NCBI GenBank assembly: GCA_007135805.1
Contig: SLID01000087.1
Span: 1-33,114 of the forward strand
Length of the DNA: 33,114 nt
From: Candidatus Omnitrophota bacterium
GTDB lineage: Bacteria > Omnitrophota > Gorgyraeia > Tantalellales > Tantalellaceae
Reading direction: 5' to 3'
The notes under the pieces were generated by a model. It was not told the origin of the DNA. It was given only the letters and a program-made list of their open reading frames with translations, and searched no databases. Shown piece by piece: positions 24,600 to 32,953 of this stretch (positions are counted from its first letter, which is position 1; every line of letters begins with the position of its first letter). The position numbers were made by a program, and so were the translations under genes.

Positions 24600-24686
24600 A
24601 TGCGATCTTTCAAGAACTCACTGATTTTGAAGATCATAAGCCTCCTTCTCGTAATAAGCTTCGTCAACCTTGACTTTGCCTGGGCA
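24600..24686 (+). other. N-terminal signal peptide of giant 2
   Basis: Residues 1-29 carry a basic start (MRSFKNS, Lys11), a hydrophobic core (ILKIISLLLVISFVNL) and an A-W-A end at 27-29, a plausible signal peptidase I site before Tyr30. Confidence 0.8.
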
Positions 24687-27600
24687 TATACGGAAGTTTC
24701 ATCACCGAACCGAAATCTTGCCGTATGGAGCGCCTTCCAGAAGCCCATATATTCTTCACATATTGAACCTTTAAGCGAAATTGCCGGCCGGATGGAGCTT
24801 GTTTCGGCAATAGGCGTGATCTCGGGATTCCTTTTCGGCCGTGATGGTAAAGATAAGGGCGAATTCGGCCGGCTTGCCGCTGTCTTACAGGAAAAATATG
24901 GTGATACACTTTCAAATATCGACATTAACCGTGTTTTTCCGCTTGAGTACCTGGAAGAATATAAAGATGCCCTGGAAAATAACAGGCCGATACCAAATTT
25001 CGATTATTCAAGGACTATCTCAGACAAAGATTACATTGTGATACCTTACAAACAGGCAGGGCGTACCACGCTTATTCTTGTATCTAAGAAAGGGCATGTC
25101 CCCGCTTCGGGCATAATGGGATACGAGTGGAAAAACCAGCCGCTGAAAGATTACATGATAACGGTTCTTCCTGTTGATCATGAAATACCTGAAAGCTGGG
25201 ATAAAGACGCCCGGATCGTTAAAGATAGGGAAGTGAAATACCAAGATTTGGCATCTGTTTCAAGGGTAGGACTTCCGGATTATCTAATGCCAAGTAGCAC
25301 GGAGCTTCTTGACGATATTTCGAGTTTAACATCGAGTGCACAAGAGCAACGGGATAGCAAATTCAGTCTCCGTAAACTTCTTGGTATGGCGCTGGCTTTA
25401 ACTTTTATTTTATCGACTAGCGCATTTGCGAGCGATACTAGTCAGACTTTTAGCGAAGAAATCAAGAGTTTGTGGGAAAACTTATCCCAGTTATCTAAAA
25501 TAGTGTTGATCCAGTTAGGGGTTGGCGTGGTTTTGGGGTTTGAATATTTCAAATCCATTGTCATAAAGTTGGGGCGATCAGATCCAAGTATAAAGATTGG
25601 ATATAACCACAAATTTTATTCTTTTGTTAACAATCGGGCTTTCAAATTAATTGTCTTAAGCGGTTTCTTAGGTGGTGCTGCATTAGCGGGGAATATTAGC
25701 ACTATACTAAATCCAATTATCGGCATCTTTTTTGGACTGGCTGCAGCGTCTTATTATTTGAAATATACGAGATCACGTATGGTTTCTGATGGAGGGTTAT
25801 CGTCATTTTTGGATTCGTGGATAGCTATGGGTATAATGGAGAAATTTCGTGCTATTACGATTAAAAAAGGGACTTATCCCGAGGAGTTTGTTGAATATAT
25901 AGCTGATAACTATGTCGGAGAAAGAGATGCTAATATGAGGGGATATCTCGCAAGAATGGCTGTTCAACATGCGAATGTCTCAAACATAAAAGATTTGGAA
26001 AGAATATTTAATTGGGAACTAAACTTTGAAGACAATAATTTAATGTTGATGGAAATTACAAAAGTAATCGAAGAACTTAAGCTTAAGGCTGATAGCGATT
26101 CACATCCTTTTAACGCTATTTCCGGTCTAAGGTGGGGAATTTTCTCAGGGATATTATCGTCAGGGAGTATTGCCACAGGCATTTGGCAGTATTTGGTACA
26201 AGGATCGTTAACTTATGTGACAGGCCTTGCAGTAGCCGTAGGCATGTATTTCGCATGGTCGGCTGCACGGTGCTTTTCTATGGGGTTTAGTACCTACCGA
26301 GTTATGAGAAAAACCGGTCTTACGTTCAAAGAAGCGTGGCACGCTGAGATCGCCAGCTCGGATGGGTGGAGGCATGACGCTTATGAGCGTTCAGACTTGA
26401 TAGAATTGCATGAAAGTTTTGATTCGCATTTTTGGGGAATGTTAGCGATCATGCCGCTTATAAGCGTATCATTATCAATCGCTACGAATATATGGCAGAT
26501 AAAACCGAAACTGCCGGAGGGTGTCGCGGATTATGCTGTGGCAATAGGTTGTTCTATCCAGGAAGACGGTACCGCTAGTACGCATTCCATAGCGGTTGCG
26601 GAAGAAAGTGTAAGTTTGCTTAGAGATGGCAAGGTTCGAAAGATAATATTCAGCGGAGGGAACTCACAGAATGGGATAACAGAGGCGCAAGCGATGAAGA
26701 ACTACGCTTTGCAGATATATCCTGAGGGTGCGGATCGCTTTCTTATGGATATGGCTCCAAAAGATAAATTTGGGACTGAAAAACAGATAGACGCCATACG
26801 CTATACCATAAGGGAAGATCAAGCGGACGAAAGTCTGACAGGTGTAAGTGTTATTGGCGTAGCCCAATATCTGCATGCGAGAAGAGCGATAGGTATCTTG
26901 CGGAAAAAACTGGAAAACGAGGGGGTTAACGTTTATCAGAGTCCCGCGGAAAAAAGCAAATATGAGAAGTATCCCACCCAGCCACAATTTAAGGCCGGGG
27001 AAATGGGGTTTCTTATGTGGGAAATACTAAATTTCATAAGAGTTTGGGCAATGGATGTTTTAAAGGGATTTGGTTTTTATTTTAAGGACAAATCCTACAG
27101 AAGTCCGGGTACGGTTTTCCTCGACAACAATATCGTTGTAAGCTATACCTCCGGGTGGGACCTTATCGATGAACTGACACTCCCGAGTAAAAAGGCAATA
27201 TCGGATGGTTTTAGTCAATTTAGGGCAATGCTTTCAGGTAGGGGGTTTTCGCCGGACCTTATGTCATTCGAAGTCGCGTTCGAAACGATCGAGGACGCCC
27301 GGAAACTTAAAGCGTCCGATATTTATAACGGCAATTGCACTTATCATGTCAAAAAAGTCCGCGATACTATCATCAACCTGGCGGTCAGCGATACTCCGGA
27401 TATTATATCGGATCCGAATAGTGAGTTATACGCAATAGTCACTGAGATCAAACCCCGCTATGTTAGTGTCCATCTGGGCTGGTCGGCTGAAGAGGTAGAA
27501 CTTGGACCTACCCGGGAGCATGAATATGATGTTCCCGCAAAAGGCTATGAAAACCTCGACAGGGACACACTCATGAAAAATATGGTTAAGAACATAAACG

Positions 27601-30600
27601 AACTGAAGAAAAATCTTGGGGAAATACCTCTTTTAGTCGAGATGCTGAACTATCAACCGGACGGAGCATATGAACATGTGACAGACCCCGCTTTTATAAG
27701 GGAAGTATTGAAGAGGACCGGAGTGGGTTTACTCTTTGATTGCGCGCATATGCTGGTCTCGGCCAAAAATATGGGATATACGGGTCCCGGTGCTTACATG
27801 GATTATATAAGGAAAGTTGTCGATGATGACACAGTAAAACATATACATGAAATACATCTGTCGGTCCCGGTGCCGTCTGCCCCCGGCAGTAAACACTCAT
27901 ATGATGATTTTCACCTGCCCTTTTTTACTGAGAGTGAGGCGGCCGGTGAGGTTCAAAACATATTGAGATATATCCTGGACCTTAGGACGAAGAATAATGT
28001 AACTACTCCGTTAACGGTGAATTTTGAGACCGGCATACAAAATGCGGGGAAGGAACTGCCCGTTTTGGCCGGGATATTAGGGGACTTATATGTACCCGAC
28101 AAAGAGTACCTGGATCCGGTGTTTAAAGAATTCGGCCTTGTCCCCTCGTTTACCGTTAATACTTCAAGTTTCGGCGCGAAAGATCGTGGTGATAGGGCGA
28201 TAACGAAACCGCTGAATCTGGAGGTGCCGGTTGTTTACACAGGCCTTGAAAATGAACTTGAGAGTTCCGGACTTGAGAGAGCGCCCAGAACTTTTCATTT
28301 TATGATTATCGGAGATGAAGCTTTAAAGAAAAAAGAAATGTTTTTTCTCCTTAATGACGATGCGCAAGAGATCTTGGAAGACCCCTCACTTTACGAAACT
28401 CTCGCTAAATACCATGCCGAAAGACCTGTTTCGGTGCATCTTGGCTTGGGTGTGAAAGATTTCAGGGTCAAAAGAGGGAAGCTGATGTATGAGCAATTAC
28501 CACCGGACATGACAGAATCTAAAGCCAAGGCTACGATCATCGCGAGAATTGAGCAGTTGAGATCGAATCTTCGAAAAAACAAATTGAACGATCACATTCT
28601 TTTGGAAAACTGTGATTATTTTCCGGGCAACAGATATGTGGTCGCCCCCGAATTTATCAGAGAAATAGCCCAAGCGACCGATAGCGGACTTTTGGTGGAT
28701 CTCATGCATATAGCTGCCACGGCTTTGCATGACAAACCGGAATATTCCAAAGAGTTCAATGATATGTCCCCCCTGGAATATCTCAAGGCTCTTGTCGACC
28801 GTGATAATATAAGCTCCGTGGGCGAGATACATATTGCAGTCCCGGCAATGAATGATGCGGGTGAATGGAAACATGCCAGAATGGAAGGGGCGCCTGACTT
28901 GCCTTTTCATGTTGAGAGTGACGGCGCGATCTTGGTAAAGGGGTTGTTAGCATACATCCTCGGAATGAGAAAAAAAGCCGGTGTTGAAACCCCTCTGATA
29001 ATCAATTTTGAGACCAACGATAAATTTGCCCGTGAAGATGTCGCACATTTGGCTGAATTTATAAAAGAGATAAAAGCATTAGATATGGTCTCATATGCCG
29101 AAGGCATTGACAAAGATTTTATGTCATCTTTCAGAACTCCCGAAATGGAAGGGGGGCGCCCGATATCGGCAGAGAAGAACATCTTGGAGATGTCTGACGA
29201 TGAAATACTTTCTCTGATGGATCCGAGATACGGCGAACTCAGGAAACACGCAAAAGCCGATCTTAAGTTTGCCCGGGCCATAGCTGAAGAGCTTGGTTAC
29301 AGGGACAACGAAGAGTTTATGAACAAATTGCGTGTAATAAGCCTTGCTCACGATATTGGCGGGATACTGGGATATAAGGAACATGAAGCAATTGAGTCTG
29401 GACTGCACGCGCTTATGAAAGACAAAGGGTTGGAATGGAAAGGGGTGGCCCCCGATGAATTGCTGGGAAAAATTAAAGAGAAAGGGATAGAGCTGGATCC
29501 TTCAGAAGAGATCTTTATTCCGGCGATCGATCATGCCAACAATTCTATAAGAGCGCTTGAAAAGGCAGGTATTTTTATCCCCGAAGATGTCAGATTCATA
29601 ATTTCAAGACATATGGACGAGCCCTCTGAAGATGAACTCAAGTCCTGGCCGGACGAGACAAGAGCCCTTTTCGCTATTTTCATGCTTGCTGATGTTTTTG
29701 AGTGCGGAAACAACTTTTATAAACAAAAAGGTGATTACTACAAGCATGAAAGTAAATTTGAAGACCCCAGGGATACCTTAGCTTTTATCCGTGACAAAAA
29801 AATGAGGGGTCGGGATTCTCTGAAATCTTATTTGGAAGCGGCTGAGAGGTCTTTCAGCGGAGAGAAATTCCAAAAAGCCTTGGCCTTCAGCCGGACCCCA
29901 TTGGATCAAACTTCGAGTCCTTTTGTGAAAACCGACGTGGAAATAACAAGATCTTTAGCTACACGCGCGACGCGGTCTTTTAAAAAGTTCAATGTCATCC
30001 CGAGCTACACGCTTAACGCCTCGAAGGATCCGGGCGATCCCAAAGAAGCGGTGTTCCGGCATGGTCTTGAGAGGTTCAGGTCTATCTTTGAAATGTCTGA
30101 AGTAAAAGTGCCGTTCGCGTTCGAAGATCAGTGCCGTAGCGAGGATGAAATAGACAAAATAGAAAAAGAAGATTTGTTCTCGGCGGATAAAAGAACATTG
30201 CATCTGAAAATACTTCAGGCGGAAAGCGCGGAGAAAGCAAAAACCTTGAAAGCGGGGCGGTATGAGATCAATCTTGCCGCTCAAGAGACTATGGAACTGA
30301 TAGCCAATGAGAAAAGCGTCATTTACAGGATAACGGAGAGGATGAACCCGGAATACGTAAGTCTTCATCTAAGCGCTTCGGTAGAGGACAGAAAATTTGC
30401 CACTCAGGACGCTCCTTGGGAAAGCCCTGTCCCCGGGTCGGTAGTCATCGATAGAGACGAGCTTTTACGCAGATTTTCCGAAAATATCATCATGTTCCGA
30501 AATAACCTGCGCAAAACGGGCTATAAAGGGCAGATACTTGTAGAATCCCTGGATTACCATGATTCCGGGGCGTACGAACATATTACGGAACCGTCGTTTA

Positions 30601-32906
30601 TCAAGGAGCTTTTGTATGTTGTAAATAAAGATTTTCCGAAGGGGAACGATCAGGTGGGGCTTCTTGTGGACTGCGCCCATATCGTTCTTGCCGCGCGCAA
30701 TTTAAATTTCAAAAAACTTGGGTACCATGACCCGGATCATGGTTTCATGGGGTTTGTGGAAGATATAGTTAACGGCGATACTATATCCCTTATAAAAGAG
30801 CTTCACCTTGTAGTGCCGGAATATGATGGCGTGGATAAGGAATATCAGGATACGCATCTGCCTTTCATCGCTGAGGGTCAAGGCGCGGAAGATGTAAAAA
30901 AAGTTCTTGAGCACATATTCCGTCTGAGGCGTAAGTATGGTGTGACACAGCCTTTGATCGTTAATTTCGAGTCCAATTCCATGACGGATTCCGCCGAAGA
31001 GCTGATCGCTTTAGCGGATCTCTTAGAGGGTATCGAAAGGAGACTGGCGGAAGATAGGGAGAATATGAAAACCATCCTCGATCTGGCAGAACAGGAGGAA
31101 GGTGTACCTGTCGCCGCGATGGTTTTCAATCATAAGACCGGTGAAAAAATAACAGGATTAAGGGAAAATCTGCCAGATGGGGTGGGGCATGAGCATGGGG
31201 TTGTCGACCACTGCGAAATGGTAGCTTTAAAGGAGGCCGTACGAAAAGGGTGGGACCTAACGGAGTGCACGCTTTACGTTACTATGGAAAATTGTTATCA
31301 CTGCGCAAAGGCTGTGGTCAACAATTTTCGCCCGGGACGTGTTGTTATTGGCAGTATGGATCCTTTGATCAAAGGAAGAGGAGAAGCTGTTATCAAACAC
31401 GGAAAGGTCTTTCACGAATTTGTGCCCGATCTAGATCTTCGTATCAGGGCTGAAAAAATAATTAGAGAGTTCTATGGAGAGGGACCAGCTGCTCTAGACG
31501 TTAGCTCTAGAGTTATGAATGCCGGGGATTTTGATCATGCGGTTGAAGATCCGAAAGGAGTATTGGAAGCTTGTCTTGACGGCAAAGTAGGCCCCGAAGA
31601 TGCCATGGATCTTTTTGATTGGGCCGGCTATCTTTACCTAAAGGATAACCCTGTTTTCGGGACTGACGGCCCCATGCAAATTTATTTAACTAATGCTGAC
31701 ATTTCAGTTAAAGCAATAGATGATAAGAAGAGTGTTGATAATGCTGTTCGCCATATCTTATATGCTAAAAGCAGAATTAATCCTAAAATAGACAATTTTC
31801 GTTTTGTCTTGATCGGAAGCGAAGAGAACTGCCGTAAAGTCGCCGAAAGTGTTATTAAAGAAGCACCGGCAGCGGGACTGGATAATATAGAGGGGAGATT
31901 ATACATAATGACAGATCTTGATGCGTCTCCAGTACCCGCTCAAGATATTCTGAAAAAGGACGCTGGATCGGATGGGCTGAATACCCGGGCAACCGAACTT
32001 TACGAGATCGTGGCAGAAGTCTTCAACAACCGTCGCGCGCGTATGGTGAAAGATGCCGATGACATTATCAGGGATCTTGCCGCCGAGGGCGTAAGGGGGG
32101 ATGAGATCGGCTTCGAAAAGATCGATAAGGACGCTGCCGCGGTTGTTGTTGCTGGACAAGTTAGACATGTCGTAGGCCTTGCCCGCGAATATCCTCTTAC
32201 CGGGGAACTGGATATCAAGTTGAGCGAACTTGAAGACAGCGCCGCCCGTATAATAGCTGAAAACATAATAACAAGCCTTATATCGCTTGGCCGTAATATG
32301 CCAAAAGACCATAAGGGAGTGAGGGAGCCGTTCATTTACGCCTTCGAGACAGACTGGATCCCCGGGTACGAGGACGACGCGAAAGTCAAGAACGCGATGT
32401 TCAGCATTATAAGAGAGGTGCGGGATGGAAACGGCAGGACCGGGATAGGTCAGGCTATAGCGAGTATGGGGCTGGAAAATATAAATATTGTTCATGCGGA
32501 AAGCGGCCGGCTCGCCGACGCTGTTCTTGATGCTGCGGGTGACAGGGCCGATCTTTCAAATGTCGTTATTATGGGTGGGTTGGGGACGGTAGAGAGCGCC
32601 GATTTCCGGGCAAAGCTCCTCGGCCGCGTCCCCGACCAAATGCCTTTTATCGCCGGTATTGATACGTCAAAATTCGACCCTGACGTCATAAAAGCGGGCC
32701 GGTATTATCCCGTGGATATTTTAATGCTTATGTCTCTCGCTCTTGACTTTGCCCGTGGCAGGGAGCTTAGGGGGGTACCTATAGAGTACACGGTCGATGG
32801 TGATAACAGGCGCATGATAGTTTTTGTTCCGGAAATGGCCCCGGTTGATTACCAGGCGCTGGTCGACTATAACAGGGCCCTTCTTAGGGTTTTACAAGCC
32901 GCGTGA
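24600..32906 (+). CDS. Giant exported/membrane protein with DUF218, three DUF692-like barrels, HD and deaminase-like domains
   Basis: A complete 2,768-residue frame, with start fixed by the Shine-Dalgarno at 24586 and stop TGA 32904-32906. Order by residue: signal peptide (1-29), small domain (30-250), a second signal-like segment (255-277), about six or seven membrane helices (300-635), DUF218 domain (640-790), DUF692-like barrel 1 (835-1170), barrel 2 (1177-1500), HD domain (1530-1760), barrel 3 (1797-2150), zinc deaminase-like domain (2155-2297) and a C-terminal alpha/beta region (2300-2768). DUF218 proteins such as ElyC and SanA act in envelope biogenesis; DUF692 proteins are iron oxidases that modify peptides. 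Why they are joined is unknown. The gene follows giant 1 on the same strand, separated by two hairpins, so it may have its own transcript. Base composition shifts to A+T-rich at about 25380-27060, which suggests a mosaic origin. Confidence 0.93.
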   Translation: MRSFKNSLILKIISLLLVISFVNLDFAWAYTEVSSPNRNLAVWSAFQKPIYSSHIEPLSEIAGRMELVSAIGVISGFLFGRDGKDKGEFGRLAAVLQEKYGDTLSNIDINRVFPLEYLEEYKDALENNRPIPNFDYSRTISDKDYIVIPYKQAGRTTLILVSKKGHVPASGIMGYEWKNQPLKDYMITVLPVDHEIPESWDKDARIVKDREVKYQDLASVSRVGLPDYLMPSSTELLDDISSLTSSAQEQRDSKFSLRKLLGMALALTFILSTSAFASDTSQTFSEEIKSLWENLSQLSKIVLIQLGVGVVLGFEYFKSIVIKLGRSDPSIKIGYNHKFYSFVNNRAFKLIVLSGFLGGAALAGNISTILNPIIGIFFGLAAASYYLKYTRSRMVSDGGLSSFLDSWIAMGIMEKFRAITIKKGTYPEEFVEYIADNYVGERDANMRGYLARMAVQHANVSNIKDLERIFNWELNFEDNNLMLMEITKVIEELKLKADSDSHPFNAISGLRWGIFSGILSSGSIATGIWQYLVQGSLTYVTGLAVAVGMYFAWSAARCFSMGFSTYRVMRKTGLTFKEAWHAEIASSDGWRHDAYERSDLIELHESFDSHFWGMLAIMPLISVSLSIATNIWQIKPKLPEGVADYAVAIGCSIQEDGTASTHSIAVAEESVSLLRDGKVRKIIFSGGNSQNGITEAQAMKNYALQIYPEGADRFLMDMAPKDKFGTEKQIDAIRYTIREDQADESLTGVSVIGVAQYLHARRAIGILRKKLENEGVNVYQSPAEKSKYEKYPTQPQFKAGEMGFLMWEILNFIRVWAMDVLKGFGFYFKDKSYRSPGTVFLDNNIVVSYTSGWDLIDELTLPSKKAISDGFSQFRAMLSGRGFSPDLMSFEVAFETIEDARKLKASDIYNGNCTYHVKKVRDTIINLAVSDTPDIISDPNSELYAIVTEIKPRYVSVHLGWSAEEVELGPTREHEYDVPAKGYENLDRDTLMKNMVKNINELKKNLGEIPLLVEMLNYQPDGAYEHVTDPAFIREVLKRTGVGLLFDCAHMLVSAKNMGYTGPGAYMDYIRKVVDDDTVKHIHEIHLSVPVPSAPGSKHSYDDFHLPFFTESEAAGEVQNILRYILDLRTKNNVTTPLTVNFETGIQNAGKELPVLAGILGDLYVPDKEYLDPVFKEFGLVPSFTVNTSSFGAKDRGDRAITKPLNLEVPVVYTGLENELESSGLERAPRTFHFMIIGDEALKKKEMFFLLNDDAQEILEDPSLYETLAKYHAERPVSVHLGLGVKDFRVKRGKLMYEQLPPDMTESKAKATIIARIEQLRSNLRKNKLNDHILLENCDYFPGNRYVVAPEFIREIAQATDSGLLVDLMHIAATALHDKPEYSKEFNDMSPLEYLKALVDRDNISSVGEIHIAVPAMNDAGEWKHARMEGAPDLPFHVESDGAILVKGLLAYILGMRKKAGVETPLIINFETNDKFAREDVAHLAEFIKEIKALDMVSYAEGIDKDFMSSFRTPEMEGGRPISAEKNILEMSDDEILSLMDPRYGELRKHAKADLKFARAIAEELGYRDNEEFMNKLRVISLAHDIGGILGYKEHEAIESGLHALMKDKGLEWKGVAPDELLGKIKEKGIELDPSEEIFIPAIDHANNSIRALEKAGIFIPEDVRFIISRHMDEPSEDELKSWPDETRALFAIFMLADVFECGNNFYKQKGDYYKHESKFEDPRDTLAFIRDKKMRGRDSLKSYLEAAERSFSGEKFQKALAFSRTPLDQTSSPFVKTDVEITRSLATRATRSFKKFNVIPSYTLNASKDPGDPKEAVFRHGLERFRSIFEMSEVKVPFAFEDQCRSEDEIDKIEKEDLFSADKRTLHLKILQAESAEKAKTLKAGRYEINLAAQETMELIANEKSVIYRITERMNPEYVSLHLSASVEDRKFATQDAPWESPVPGSVVIDRDELLRRFSENIIMFRNNLRKTGYKGQILVESLDYHDSGAYEHITEPSFIKELLYVVNKDFPKGNDQVGLLVDCAHIVLAARNLNFKKLGYHDPDHGFMGFVEDIVNGDTISLIKELHLVVPEYDGVDKEYQDTHLPFIAEGQGAEDVKKVLEHIFRLRRKYGVTQPLIVNFESNSMTDSAEELIALADLLEGIERRLAEDRENMKTILDLAEQEEGVPVAAMVFNHKTGEKITGLRENLPDGVGHEHGVVDHCEMVALKEAVRKGWDLTECTLYVTMENCYHCAKAVVNNFRPGRVVIGSMDPLIKGRGEAVIKHGKVFHEFVPDLDLRIRAEKIIREFYGEGPAALDVSSRVMNAGDFDHAVEDPKGVLEACLDGKVGPEDAMDLFDWAGYLYLKDNPVFGTDGPMQIYLTNADISVKAIDDKKSVDNAVRHILYAKSRINPKIDNFRFVLIGSEENCRKVAESVIKEAPAAGLDNIEGRLYIMTDLDASPVPAQDILKKDAGSDGLNTRATELYEIVAEVFNNRRARMVKDADDIIRDLAAEGVRGDEIGFEKIDKDAAAVVVAGQVRHVVGLAREYPLTGELDIKLSELEDSAARIIAENIITSLISLGRNMPKDHKGVREPFIYAFETDWIPGYEDDAKVKNAMFSIIREVRDGNGRTGIGQAIASMGLENINIVHAESGRLADAVLDAAGDRADLSNVVIMGGLGTVESADFRAKLLGRVPDQMPFIAGIDTSKFDPDVIKAGRYYPVDILMLMSLALDFARGRELRGVPIEYTVDGDNRRMIVFVPEMAPVDYQALVDYNRALLRVLQAA
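25362..25430 (+). other. Internal signal-peptide-like segment in giant 2
   Basis: Residues about 255-277 read as a second complete signal peptide: basic KFSLRK, hydrophobic LLGMALALTFILSTS, then A-F-A at 275-277 followed by SDTSQ. An internal Met263 sits in it. No Shine-Dalgarno of note precedes it, so separate translation is not supported. It may be a cleaved or retained membrane segment, and hints that two once-separate genes were fused here. Confidence 0.6.
25500..26500 (+). other. Polytopic membrane module of giant 2
   Basis: Hydrophobic segments at about 25500-25550 (IVLIQLGVGVVLGFEYF), 25640-25765 (two helices, with LSGFLGGAALAG and IIGIFFGLAAASYYL), 26130-26280 (two helices, with GLAVAVGMYFAWSAA) and 26430-26500 (MLAIMPLISVSLSIATN). 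An amphipathic region of about 110 residues separates the second and third pairs. The module leads directly into the DUF218 domain, the arrangement seen in membrane-anchored ElyC-like proteins. Confidence 0.6.
26520..26960 (+). other. DUF218 (ElyC/SanA/YdcF-like) domain
   Basis: Residues about 641-787 follow the family pattern: ADYAVAIGCSIQEDGTAS with S-IAVAEESVSLLRDGKVR, then KIIFSGGNS, TEAQAMKNYA, an FGTEKQIDAI segment corresponding to the usual S-x-N-T-x-E-N, and a VSVIGVAQYLHARRA strand-helix matching the usual V-T-x-x-Y-H-x-x-R. Members affect envelope and peptidoglycan metabolism; the biochemical reaction is poorly defined. Confidence 0.72.
27100..28105 (+). other. DUF692 (MNIO)-like TIM barrel, copy 1
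   Basis: Key matches to the DUF692 pattern: YVSVHLGWS (His958, 27471-27473), LDRDTLMKNMVKNINELKKN, LLVEMLNY (Glu), DPAFIREVLKRTGVGLLFDC with Asp1047 (27738-27740) and the SAKNMGY tail, EIHLSVPV (His), DDFHLPFF with His1105 (27912-27914), and LTVNFET (Glu). These correspond to the metal-ligand strands of multinuclear iron oxidases, though the E in the usual SEHLAW is Val here. A xylose-isomerase-like barrel is the alternative. Confidence 0.68.
28130..29100 (+). other. DUF692 (MNIO)-like TIM barrel, copy 2 (ligand set degraded)
   Basis: Same strand order as copy 1: PVSVHLGLGV (His1280), HILLENCDYF, APEFIREIAQATDSGLLVDL with Asp1367 (28698-28700), GEIHIAVP and LIINFET. The D-x-H motif expected before the LPF stretch is missing: the equivalent reads APDLPFHV. 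The usual N-rich loop after the Asp strand is MHIAATALHD. Probably a structural or partly inactive copy. Confidence 0.6.
29190..29890 (+). other. HD phosphohydrolase-like domain between barrels 2 and 3
   Basis: Residues about 1530-1760. The HD pattern is complete: RKHAKADLKFARAIAEELG (first His), ISLAHDIGG with His1584-Asp1585 (29349-29354), DHANNSIRALEKAGI, FIISRHMDEP, and FAIFMLADVFE for the final Asp. The helical spacing is close to HD/HD-GYP proteins but the GYP loop is not seen. Such domains hydrolyse phosphate esters or nucleotides; no substrate can be named. Confidence 0.68.
29990..31050 (+). other. DUF692 (MNIO)-like TIM barrel, copy 3
   Basis: Residues about 1797-2150. Contains YVSLHLSASV (His1923), IDRDELLRRFSENI, QILVESLDYHD, ITEPSFIKELL, GLLVDCAHIVLAARNL with Asp2024 (30669-30671), ELHLVVPE, QDTHLPFI with the D-T-H motif (His2086, 30855-30857), and LIVNFES. 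It is closest to copy 1 in its presumed metal positions and keeps the D-x-H that copy 2 lost. Confidence 0.66.
31070..31490 (+). other. Zinc-dependent deaminase-like domain (RibD/dCMP deaminase type)
   Basis: VAAMVFNHKTGEKITG is followed by DHCEMVALKEA, where His2204 (31209-31211) and Glu2206 (31215-31217) fit the H-x-E site, and by ATLYVT-like TLYVTMENCYHC with Cys2232 and Cys2235 (31293-31304) as the C-x-x-C ligands. VVIGSMDPLIKGRGEAVI matches the strand and DP-x-x-x-GRG loop of RibD-type enzymes. The middle residue of the H-x-E site is Cys rather than the usual Ala or Val, and the Pro before the first Cys is Asn. Zinc ligands and the catalytic Glu are all present, so activity is plausible. 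No reductase domain follows. Confidence 0.72.
31900..32903 (+). other. C-terminal alpha/beta region of giant 2
   Basis: Helical RARMVKDADDIIRDL and VVVAGQVRHVVGLAREY parts lead to a strand-helix domain (FIYAFETDWIPG, NINIVHAE, NVVIMGGLG, PFIAGIDTS, MIVFVPEM). The tail MAPVDYQALVDYNRALLRVL resembles the tail of giant 1. No known family recognised; perhaps a domain shared by large proteins of this lineage. Confidence 0.45.
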
Positions 32907-32953
32907 TGTTGCGTGGTTCAATTTTTTGGATAGTACTTGTACTATAGCAACAT
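32906..32953 (+). other. Nested inverted repeat after giant 2
   Basis: ATGTTGC (32906-32912) pairs with GCAACAT (32947-32953), and within it ATAGTAC (32930-32936) pairs with GTACTAT (32939-32945) across a 2-nt loop. No T run follows on the + strand. Possibly a 3'-end structure. The region 32954-33114 shows no convincing gene or RNA. Confidence 0.35.

Noticed and set aside
27100-31050. A RiPP biosynthesis cluster based on DUF692
   Set aside because: No precursor peptide, partner protein (DUF2063 type), transporter or protease gene is present in the window.
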